Shown here: in pieces, positions 34,521 through 43,700 of the stretch
Numbering within the stretch: the first letter of the stretch is position 1
Layout of the letters: each line of letters begins with the position of its first letter
NCBI GenBank assembly: GCA_019055375.1
Contig: JAHQIW010003656.1
Span: 124,001 to 188,000 of the forward strand
Length of the DNA stretch: 64,000 nucleotides
Reading direction: 5' to 3'
DNA from: Parelaphostrongylus tenuis
Taxonomy: Eukaryota; Nematoda; Chromadorea; Rhabditida; Metastrongylidae
Program-made: the position numbers and the translations under genes
Notes under the pieces: generated by a model
What the model was told of the DNA's origin: nothing
The model's database searches: none
What the model saw: only the letters and a program-made list of their open reading frames with translations

Positions 34521-34799
34521 TTTTTACCTTTTAACATTCTCTATTGTACATTTATCATATAACGGCATTGCTAAAAAGCAGGAATAAATGAGGGATTCAA
34601 ATTTATTTGTAGTATTTTCCATACAGTGAAAAGATAGATCACAATGAGCATTCTCTTTCAAATATGCGTTTTCATCGTCGAATGAGTGGAAACACATAGT
34701 AACCTTACAAGAATCAGTGTATTTTATACGGAGAGGACGGAGTAGACAATCCCAGTCGTTTTAAAACAGTTTGAATGTTGAAGATCAAACGAAAAGACG

Positions 34800-35115
34800 A
34801 AATTCTTTTCATTTAACCGCTTTGAGCGCTGTTATGATGTTACAAATAGATACCCATTGATGTAGATCGATGTGCAGAACGTTCGCGTCAGGCGGGATTA
34901 GTTAGGTTAGGGATTAGATCAGATTAGGGAATAGTTGAGTGATGGTTTCGTAATGTTTTTGATGTATTATTCATAGATGCGCTGTAGCGTAGAAATAGCA
35001 ATGTGCAAAATGGTCGTCAGTAGTGTAATAAAGCACGCATTCCCGGAAAGAGTGAGGTGCGGGTTCTAATAACGCTTGACGCGAAGGATCTGCACATCGC
35101 TCTAAATCAGTGAGT
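34800..35115. repeat. Palindromic family C element
   Basis: The left arm has tttaaccgctttgagcgctg, ttgatgtagatcgatgtgc and acgttcgcgtcaggcggg. The right arm has the inverse order gcttgacgcgaaggatctgc and acatcgctctaaatcag. A tRNA-like module lies inside the right arm (cagtagtgtaataaagcacg, gtgcgggttctaataac). Confidence 0.6.
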
Positions 35116-35265
35116 TTGAATGTTGTCGTTGAAAAGATTTCTGTATCACTACATTATTTTCTGGACTACTGTCCATGACCGTCGACAAAATTGTTCTTAT
35201 TCCCAATGAAAGATCTCAACACTGACTTGTCTTGAAGCGGAATTTTAGTCACTAAATCATTCACA

Positions 35266-35470
35266 GGGGGGCGCCGTGGCCGAGTGGTTGTGATGCTCGC
35301 CTAGGTGCGTGTGGCGCCGAACTCTCACCCCAAACCCCTGCAGTAGTCAACAGCAACGCAACATGGAACGCCACACTTAGACTATCCTCGAGATTGAAGG
35401 CTTGAAGTACTTGGATCCGCACAGTGGAAAAAGAACATGGTGGAGACGGATCAATAAAATGTCAAAGTCA
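35266..35470 (+). repeat. SINE family A (copy 6), most complete head
   Basis: The head gcgccgtggccgagtggttg then tgatgctcgcc is a good A box. The body has cttagactatcctcgagatt. The tail has cttggatccgcacagtgg, AAAAAG and ggtggagacggatcaataaa. It lacks RT or other coding sequence. Confidence 0.75.
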
Positions 35471-35579
35471 TTCACAGGTTTCTTCTACTTCGTGGAAGTG
35501 CCTCTAAGCTACAAAGCTAATTCATCAAGTCTCTGTGATGGCTCAGTGAAAACGATTAAATAAGTATTCCGAGAGGAAT

Positions 35580-35740
35580 TCCTTGTTTAGCCGCTTTCTT
35601 AGCAGTGATATAATGTCATAGTTACATGTCAAATGTAATGGTTTTATGCAAAGCTTTACACCTTGATCGGGAGTTGAACCCATGTCTCACCGTTGTTGGG
35701 GACGCTACTTACCACTTCACTATCGAGACTTCTGTTTTGA
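35580..35740 (-). repeat. Family C tRNA-like element
   Basis: The outer motif tttagccgctttcttagcag with tgatataatgtcata is at about 35587. The minus-strand module at 35655-35735 has gggttcaactcccg and aagtctcgatagtgaagtgg. Confidence 0.55.
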
Positions 35741-35831
35741 TGTCACTCTTGTAGGGCTTGTTTTGTCTATTCACATAATCGAGGAGGCTATGTGCACTTT
35801 CAACACCATTCACATCTACAGTTAATATACA

Positions 35832-35882
35832 TTATATATATATATATATATATGTACGTGCATATATACACATTCATTCACA

Positions 35883-35921
<39 letters not shown>

Positions 35922-35975
35922 ACATGTATATATACGTAAGCATATATATATATGCATATACATATATATGTACGG
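35832..35975. repeat. (TA)n-rich microsatellite
   Basis: Runs of TA interrupted by catgtac/catata. Frames encode only Tyr/Ile/Met strings on both strands. Confidence 0.95.
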
Positions 35976-36104
35976 GATTGGGTTTCGCTTCTTTGGAACA
36001 AAAATGCTTTAAGCCATGACTTTTGTGATAACGGAAACATGGCATAGTGGAGAAAAGCACAATATTTCTACGACCATTATATTTATACGACTCGTCTTCA
36101 CATC

Positions 36105-36338
36105 TCATTGTGCGAATCCCAGTACTTCTACCATGCGATTCGTCTTTTTGCATTCATGCCTCTTGCTTGAGGATTTCGCTTCTTCTTAAACGTTGTAGAA
36201 TACTGGTTGGGCAGATCTTGCAGTCTTGAGGATAGCCAGGCTAGGGCGTTGCGTAGGGAATTCGTTGATTGATTGGCGGAGTGTAGGGAGGTCAGTCCCG
36301 CGCTGAATGTTACTAGACGCTCGGCGGCAGCCCCTTTT
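36105..36338 (-). repeat. SINE family A (copy 7)
   Basis: The tail gcgaatcccagtacttctac, the body gcagtcttgaggatagccag and the minus-strand head ggggctgccgccgagcgtc are recognisable. The internal part carries an extra roughly 40 bp segment around 36145-36180. Confidence 0.65.
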
Positions 36339-36799
36339 CATGAAAATATTAGAAACTTTTTAAGAGATTTGTTGATATAACTATGCTAAAATTGATGAAT
36401 TTTGAGTTTCTGGGACATATTTCTCATTTTTGTTCTCGGCGCCCGTGCTCTCAGGACGAGATCAGTTGACCTTTCGGGCTTCTGCCCAGCAAGACGAAAT
36501 AATGTTGTTTAATGTATCACTGGTGTTTGCAATTGCAGGGCATCCATTGAGAATTTATAATAACATTAGTTTTGTTCGAAGTTTTTTGATTCAAAGATGT
36601 TAAAACCTTTCAAATAATTAATACCATGAATTGAGAGCTTTGGATTTTCATGACTGGTCTGGTTAACATTTTTATGAACATGTAGCTGCATGAAATAACT
36701 GTTATTCACTAAGAATCATGCTTTTCCGTACCTTAAGAAATGTTCCGTTCATTTTGGAATATAGTACAATTAGGATATATCGAAGAAACAGTGACATCA

Positions 36800-37500
36800 A
36801 AGCCGTGATCTTTTAGTGTAATGGTGGCGCGCTTCCCTCCCTCGGTATTGGTGAACGCAGATTCAACTGCCGCCTAAGCTCTAATGTTTTATATACCACT
36901 CAATACTCGTAGATGTATAGTCGCTTATTGTATGTATAATCTAGTCATTCGCCGCTATCTGCAAATTCCAAACTTCTTTAGCAAGTATTTTATAGTCTTA
37001 GTTCCTAGTATTGGCTGTTGAACTTTCCTTAAAATTCAGCACATCCAGGTCAGGTTCATATCCGATGAGAAGCGGTGAATATGGTCCGTAGTAAGTAGGC
37101 TAAGAGATGAACAATTACGTGACTTCATTGGTTTTTTTTAAGAATCCTTTTTTTTCTCTAAGTACGCGGAATATCTCTTTGCTGGACTTGAAACGCTGAT
37201 GTTGGTGGCCGTACTTGGAGTCTTTAGTGATAGTCATCTTTCGATTAAATATAATTCTTTGTATGCCCTTCTTCGAGTGGATTATTACTCCTTTCAATTT
37301 TTAATTCTATGAATATGACCGATAAGTACTCTATTTGAGCAGTGTTTTTGTTCCACTATATCGAACAAAATTTAACAATACATTTCATCGAAGAAAGAGT
37401 GACAAGAACCAAACATACTGATGGCCTTGGTGGTGTAATGGTAGCACGCGCTCCTGGCAGGGGTGAAACACTGGTTTGATTCTCGCCTGAGGTTAAGGTT
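36800..37500 (+). repeat. Two family C tRNA-like modules with plain sequence between
   Basis: Module 1 at 36805-36885 has ttagtgtaatggtggcgcg and gattcaactgccgcc. Module 2 at 37423-37495 has ggccttggtggtgtaatggt, agcacgcgctcctgg and a B-box-like tggtttgattctcgcc. The roughly 500 bp between them shows no gene or repeat that I recognise. Confidence 0.55.
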
Positions 37501-37677
37501 TTGTATAATGCTCAATAATCTTAGACCTCTATTTGTAACATCATATCATTGCTCTGAAGTTGTAAAAATAAGAAGAACTATTCAGACAGTATTGTTTCAG
37601 CTTTCATTCGTTCGATCCTCGGCTTTATTCTATTCAGTACGTCATACTGTCTCGTGAACACTGGTATTTATTATAAG

Positions 37678-37858
37678 TTTGTAAGGCCAATTCGTAAGGA
37701 AGAACGTGAACTGCTTGAAAGGGAACTTATTGAAGCAGATAGAGCCGGATTTGCAGTCAATTTAAAGTTAGTTCGCTTTCTTTTTCTATCTTTCTAAACA
37801 TGTATTCAGTGTTAGCTGTGGTACTATAAACATGTTACAGAAGCTGAGCGGGAAGTAG
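37678..37858 (+). CDS. 3' end of a small unidentified gene
   Basis: Exon 37678-37766 (FVRPIRKEERELLERELIEA then DRAGFAVNL) is joined in phase across a 43 bp intron (gttagt...tattcag) to 37810-37858 (VSCGTINMLQKLSGK, stop TAG). The helical charged segment and small canonical intron are typical of nematode genes. The 5' exons were not found. I do not recognise the protein. It ends only 56 bp before the start codon of the next gene, suggesting co-transcription. Confidence 0.4.
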
Positions 37859-37906
37859 CTATGTTCTAGTATTGTTTTCAAGTGAAGTCTTCAATACAGC
37901 ATTGAT

Positions 37907-37914
37907 CATTACAG
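37907..37914 (+). promoter_or_regulatory. Candidate (SL2-type) trans-splice acceptor
   Basis: cattacag immediately precedes ATG 37915 and lies 49-56 bp after the stop of the upstream gene. Short intercistronic spacing plus an acceptor at the ATG is the usual layout of nematode operons. There is no AATAAA between the two genes, which weakens the case. Confidence 0.35.
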
Positions 37915-40265
37915 ATGATTGAATCCGGTTTCATAAGATCACTTTGCTCTCGATGGGAGGGCATCTTTCTTATGGGTTTTGTTTCTGGTGCTGGCTTTGA
38001 ACTTTTCAAGATCTATTTCAGTTTTAAAGGTAGTTTTTTTTGCCATTATGATATATTCGAACTATGAGACTTCTGTAACTGACTGATAAACAGCGCGCCA
38101 TATTCAGATACAGTTATCATTCCTCTTGTTCTAGCTGTGCTATGAATTAGGTTTTTGTTTCTAGCATGGCCCAATGCAATTTAGGAGACGAGTAGCACAG
38201 TGGTTATGATGCCGTTTATCATGATCCATACCGGTCCGACCCTGCTCAGGGTTTATTAAGCGTCTCATCTCTTCGGGAACGCGAGATTGGTTCGAGTTGT
38301 GTGAAACCAGTTCACTACCTCAATCGCGTAGGAACTCTCTAGCATAACTATCCCATGATCCAGTAAGAATCGAATCGACCACCATTTAGCGAAATTCTAA
38401 AGAGGACAAAAATCTTCAAACAGCAGCCGAAAGCAAGCATGAACAGTTGAGAGGTCTTTGTAATAAATGATACGAGGAAAACAATCAATTTCATAGCGTA
38501 CTGAAATCCGCGCAGTAGATGTAAAGGTTGGTATGTAGAATAAAATGAAACCAAAGAGATGATATGCGAGAGGGCTTGTGTGGTGTGGTGACTAAAGGTG
38601 ACCTGCTACACAATTGTGATCAATTGTTCGTCTCTCCTCTGAAGCTCACTAAGCCTTAACTGCTTCCGGGATTGGGAAGTTGATACCAAACTAGGTCTCA
38701 GGATTGCTTCTGTGGAAGGTATACAGCACAAATTACATACGTCGGTAAGCCATCACAAGTCATTATGAAAAGAGACTTTCAGTTATCTTTGAAGACGGTT
38801 TTTTTATCCATTAGTTTGTGGTATCATAGGCTAACTGCATTGATTCGAAGTTTTGAGCAACTAAAAATTTCGTGTTGTCTGATTTCGCATGTGATTTTCT
38901 TGAACTTTGTCGACACATTTTGCGGATCCCAGCATTTGCAATCGATTCCTTTCCATGCATTGATCCTCCACATAGGTCTCTGAACATTTCGTGTGTTGTT
39001 TCGGCTGCTAAGGATTTTGTCTTCGTTATGAATGTCAGTATTACAGAATGATGGTGGAGTAGATGAGTTGTGGGAGTGCGTTGGAGTGGGGAATCGAACT
39101 CACATCCTGCTTTCAGATGAGCTGCATCACTAGGCACTAGGCTTCCAGCACTCCACGTAGCTGAGATGGTTTCCATCCTTTTCTTTTACGTACCTCATGA
39201 GAGCAACACAAACCCTGTAACGGTCAAATTCCCTTATCAATTTCCTAAGGATGATCTGCTTGTTTGTTTTTCATTATCAATGCCAATATGTAGTGCAGGC
39301 GTTGTTTAATAATTCAGTACAGGTCCAGATTTGCAGATCAAGAGAGCGTAGTTACCTTTTTGACATGTTTTACCGCAGTGTTTTCTTCTGCTCTTGAGAA
39401 AGTGGAGGACCAGTTATTAGAGAGGAAAAGTGAAGTGAATAGATATTGCGAAGCAAATTCTTTTTATATTGTGTCGGATAGTTGTTAATGGTACCTTATA
39501 GTCTTAGATTTGCTCGAAGTGATAACCATTGTGTAGGCCATTTTATTTTGAAGAAATAAGCATGTCTCATGATTCGTTTATTAAAAAGGGAATATGGGAT
39601 ATCATGTCACAGCATTAATGCGGATCCGAAGGCTTTTTTTTTTCTTAATTATGCTTAACTCTGAGGTTAACTTCGAAAATTTGGCGCAAATTGCCAAAAA
39701 ACAGCGAATACAAATTTTCCTGTTTATGGGAGATTCATTCCGAGACTTTGAAAAGCATGTCGTTATCCCTAGTATTCCACTGTCTTTTATTTTCCTCTAA
39801 AGCCATCTTCATTTCGCGAATATGTTTCTAACGATCAATGAATATCATGGATTTCTTCAATGAAGTTTCATAAAGATTGTGAACTGAAGATCGCATTCAC
39901 GACAAGTATCACACTGATTTTGACGTCCATAAATGTCGAGATCTTTGACTTGTCGCGGCTGCAGTTTTGGGGAAGAATCATTTCGTGTCAATAATTTGGT
40001 ATCATCGATGTTTTACAGATCGGAAGTAGGAACACCTTTACTATGGCTTTTGAAAAATAGAGTAGTATTAGTCATCAACTTTCAAAAAACTTTTACGTTT
40101 TATCATTGATTAAGTTCTTGAATTCTGGATGTAGGTGTTGATTTAGGCGTAAACTATTATTCTGTATTCAAGAAGAAGCAGCTTCAGAGGGAACTCGACA
40201 ATTTTGAAAAAACGCTGAAGGACTTAGATGAAGTGATCACTCAGGGCGTACCGAAGACTTTGTGA
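37915..40265 (+). CDS. Small single-pass membrane protein, SMIM4/UQCC5-like
   Basis: Exon 1 is 37915-38029 and exon 2 is 40135-40265. The junction is in phase (GGT formed across it), giving 81 residues. Residues 14-36 form one membrane segment (WEGIFLMGFVSGAGFELFKI). A short loop (FKGVDLGVNYYSVFKKKQLQ) and a charged coiled tail (ELDNFEKTLKDLDEV) follow. The order G-I-x-hydrophobic helix with G-x-x-x-E-x-x-K-I, then Y-x-V-x-x-K-K, resembles SMIM4/UQCC5 (Drosophila Sloth type), a mitochondrial complex III assembly factor. That homology is judged by eye. The ATG lies directly after cattacag, an acceptor that fits trans-splicing. The 2.1 kb intron has SINE-like repeats. Confidence 0.6.
38175..38760 (+). 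repeat. Two tRNA-like SINE relatives in the intron of the SMIM4-like gene
   Basis: At 38178 gagacgagtagcacagtggt followed by tatgatgccg looks like an A box; ggttcgagttgtgtg at 38290 resembles a B box. At 38570, gcttgtgtggtgtggtgac starts a second unit whose later part (cgggattgggaagttgatac, actaggtctcag) parallels family B at 47797-47825. Confidence 0.4.
38890..39180 (-). repeat. tRNA-derived SINE, family I
   Basis: On the minus strand the head is tacgtggagtgctggaagcc with B-box-like gagttcgattccccactcc. The tail contains cgaaatgttcagagacctat, gtggaggatc and gctgggatccgcaaaatgt. Tail-only relatives are at 42290-42420 and 49775-49900. The 121-codon ORF is spurious. Confidence 0.5.
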
Positions 40266-40385
40266 TTGATGTATGCCTTAGTTCTAGTGCTCTTTTGGTT
40301 TCTGGTTTGATTTGACACGATCTTTGACTCATTGTTATGCTGTTGCAATATATTTAGCGTGCTTTAGGCATTGCTGAGAAAAGGT

Positions 40386-40700
40386 TTATTTCTATAAATT
40401 CTTACTTATTGCTTTGTGCTCAGCTGAACACTGTGAACGTAGCAGTGCTAAATGATATAATGAAGGAAACCGCAGTTGCCTGCATGTACATTTAGTAGCA
40501 TTTCAGTTCCATTCTCTAAGCTCTGAAGATAGAGTAGGGAATTTCCATTGCACTTATACATTATTTAAACAAACAATTGATATTTCCAATAAATAAAACA
40601 TAAATATCAGACCTCATGTGTTGAGGAAATGTTGGATGAAATAGATATAAGCACAAATGACGTAAAAGTTGGTCTGAATGGTATCAACTTCAAAGGTTGA
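40386..40700. other. Short convergent intergenic region
   Basis: It lies between the stop of the SMIM4-like gene (40265) and the stop of the p140Cap-like gene (40735, minus). An AATAAATAAA at 40590 on the plus strand and tttatt at 40386 (AATAAA on minus) are candidate poly(A) signals. Confidence 0.4.
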
Positions 40701-40734
40701 TGGATGACTCAGTGTACACCAACTGTTGATCTCT

Positions 40735-43700
40735 TCACGGGATTGGCGTCATCTGTTTTAGTTGTTGGAACTGAGACCGTAACTGGCGCTGCTTCTCAGC
40801 AAGACGTTCTTGCCGCTTTTCCAAATCCAGTCTTAAAAAATTCGGTGGCAATTAAGAGACAGGAGAAAATGGAAGTCATCGAAGGATCTTTGTCAGAAAA
40901 ACCGTCTATGTTGTTGAAGCAGTTAAAACTTTATTTAATGCACCTTCGTTCGTTGGTATCGGGACCATTAGATGTTTTTTGTGCTGTTTCGTCGATGAAA
41001 TCCTTGACTTGCTCTGGAAGCTCGGGGGCTTTTGGAATTTCTGATGAACATTTTGCACTGAATATCTGCTCGGTGGAGGAGGAGGGGCTCCGTTTGATGT
41101 TACCTGCAACATCTTATATTTTTCACCAGCTAGAGTTTTTCTATTTCAAAATCTTTTGCCTACTCAAGATTCGTTCATATCCTAATATTTGCGAATTATA
41201 TCCTATGATAATATTAAAATGTAATGGATTTTGTTGTTTTTATCTTATCATCTATTATGGCAAGATTCGTTTACCTCCTGTAGTACATAGTCTAATCCTG
41301 CGGTCGTTGCCTGATCGGTAAGCATAGGAACAGATGGTATCTGTTCATGAGAATTCCGTGTGACTGGAATTGATGGTGTTCCATTTTCCATGTTTTCATA
41401 ATTTTCCGTCAGCGGTGTGGCTGGTGCTGAGTAGTTTTCCACATGATTGTGGTTTGATGAACTTGAGAAGTTCGCAGTATGTAAGCCTGGATTGGTTGGT
41501 GGCGTCGGCGGTGTCGGAGGTGCCGGTGGTGTTGTTGGTGGCGGAGGCACGGGTGGTGGTAATGGCGTCAAAGCTATAGTCGAAGATGCGGTCTGTAACA
41601 TACTTTATTGTTCCTAGGCGTTTTCATATCCTAAAGGTTTCAACATGTTGAAGTTTCTAGAAAATATGAAAATGTCATAGGCAAGTTTCAGCCTTGCTAT
41701 GTAGCCATAAATAAGATCGTTTTTGAATACGACATACTGCTATTGTCGCTTATTGCTGTTTATATCTGCGATATTGGATTCACGAAAATCGTCTTAACGT
41801 GAAGTATTCGTGGATAATGCTGTTGGGTAGAGCAGAGATTCATTAATCGGTTAAATCACCCAAAAACAGAAATCCAGATATCCGTAATTTAGCATAGTTT
41901 AGACATTGGTACTTGGTAATACCGAAACCGTCAAGAAAACCTAACTGCATAATTTCAAACTTTCGACGCATAACATTTGACTGACTGCTTTTGCTGGAAT
42001 TGGCATGTCTTTAGACGAAGGTGAGCTTTGAAGTGAATGGTTAAAAAGTAACTAATATTTGTTTAGCGATGGCATAACCTTTATATAAGTCATCAAATTG
42101 GAAGTACTATGACCGGCATTAGCATAGTAAGGGTGATCTCTATTTGGACCTAATTGTAGCTTGGAGCTTTTTCTGCCTTATTTTAAGCACTCGATAATTT
42201 CCACAACACAGATGTGCAGGCATGGGCTGGGAAAAATTCTGTTCTCCACTTTTTTTTTTTATTCTCCATAACCTATCATCACAATTCGGGTCGGGTCTTC
42301 ATTCAATTTGCTTCCTCGCATTCTTCCGACGCAAAAATTCTTAGACATTTCAAGTGTTGTTTTGGCTTCTGCGTGAGGATTTCGCCTTCTTCATGAGTGT
42401 CGTAGGGTGATGATCGAGACACTCCTCCTTGCAATATTCGACGTAACTGCGCTGTCTTTTCTACGTGCATGTAAATGAAAGTGTCGAGGATCAGCACCGC
42501 GCTCGGTTCCTGTTGAAATGCATCAGTGATCACATTGTTATCTTCGCTGTTCCCGCTTAGTGATGGAATTACAAAAACTTTTCGGGCAAATCTATGGATC
42601 TATCTATCTAATTTCACTGACAGCTGACTCTCATTTCATTTCCAACCATGATAATGAAATAGTATTGTGTAGAATGGCTGGCATCAAGGAAAATTATACA
42701 AATACGTATAACGTAAGGTGCAAGAGCGTTCACTTGTTGCATGATGAACTCTTGTGATACGTTGTAGACACTAGCACACATGCTATGCATACCTCCAGAA
42801 TGGTACAGCAGAGATTCTTCTGTGATAATAGGTTGGGGAAAAGTTCTGAGAAAACGCTTGTGACCTTTTTGAATGTCTGCCATTTTTGTGTTTTTGAGCT
42901 CATTCAAAAGCCCGTCTTCTCCCGCGTTGTTAATATGTAATTTATCTACTTAATTCAAGATGGAGTTAACAAGCGAGCAAATTAGATTGTTGATGATGCA
43001 CGAATGGCTCTTGGGTTCAAATGCAACGGTGACAAGTGAACGCATTAATCTGGTCAATCGCGCTCGCGGAATCGAACTTTTGCCCCAACCTACTACTTCC
43101 ATGTTCTCATCACCTTAAATCCTCCATTTATCAAGAAGTAATTGTCTATCCTTGAGAAGCTAACGATTTTGTGTTGGCATTAAATTAAACGTCGTCTCAT
43201 GCAGGTCCCATGCAAACTAGCCGTCATCACACTATTGTTATTTTTGTAACACTCAGAAACAATATGCAAAGTAATGAGAACAAATGCAACCTTTGCTATA
43301 AAAGAGGCTCAAATGTTCTTGAAGCGTTTTGATCTCCATGAAGAATATACGAACAGCGGTTGAGAGCAAAGTATCCTACAGTAAATATACTCACAAGGCC
43401 TTCACGAGGAGAATGATGTTGAGGTGTGCTGCCCTCTACTGTTTATTAGATTTGAATTTGAAAGGCATTTCTACCAAATCTTACTCCACTTTACCACATT
43501 ACAGTGAAGAATTTATGGGGCGCCGTATTTTAGGATTCTTCCCTAGGCGAGGTCATCAGCGACTTGAGAAGATGTCGGCTGTTTTTTTGCATCGTAATTC
43601 CTGGATAGGGTGAAATGTGGGTTCGAATCCCATCTGACGCAAATGTTTTTGCACATCGCTCTTTATCGTTTGTCTATTTGATTCGTCCATAGTGTGTCTG

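Noticed and set aside
34219..34587. 122-codon plus-strand ORF
   Set aside because: Antisense shadow of the RTE C-terminus, extended into a family C module.
35792..36153. Tyr/Ile-rich ORFs on both strands
   Set aside because: Translations of the (TA)n microsatellite.
38811..39176. 121-codon minus-strand ORF
   Set aside because: Covers a family I SINE including its B box; related tails at 42290 and 49775 are not open in the same frame.
40704..41321. 205-codon plus-strand ORF, the longest in the window
   Set aside because: It lies antisense to the last exons of the p140Cap-like gene, whose minus-strand frames have matching phases, splice sites and coiled-coil sequence.
43356..43415. Extra exon of the p140Cap-like gene (EGSTPQHHSPREGL, minus strand)
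   Set aside because: Acceptor and donor are acceptable, but the entry phase does not match the exon ending at 43951.
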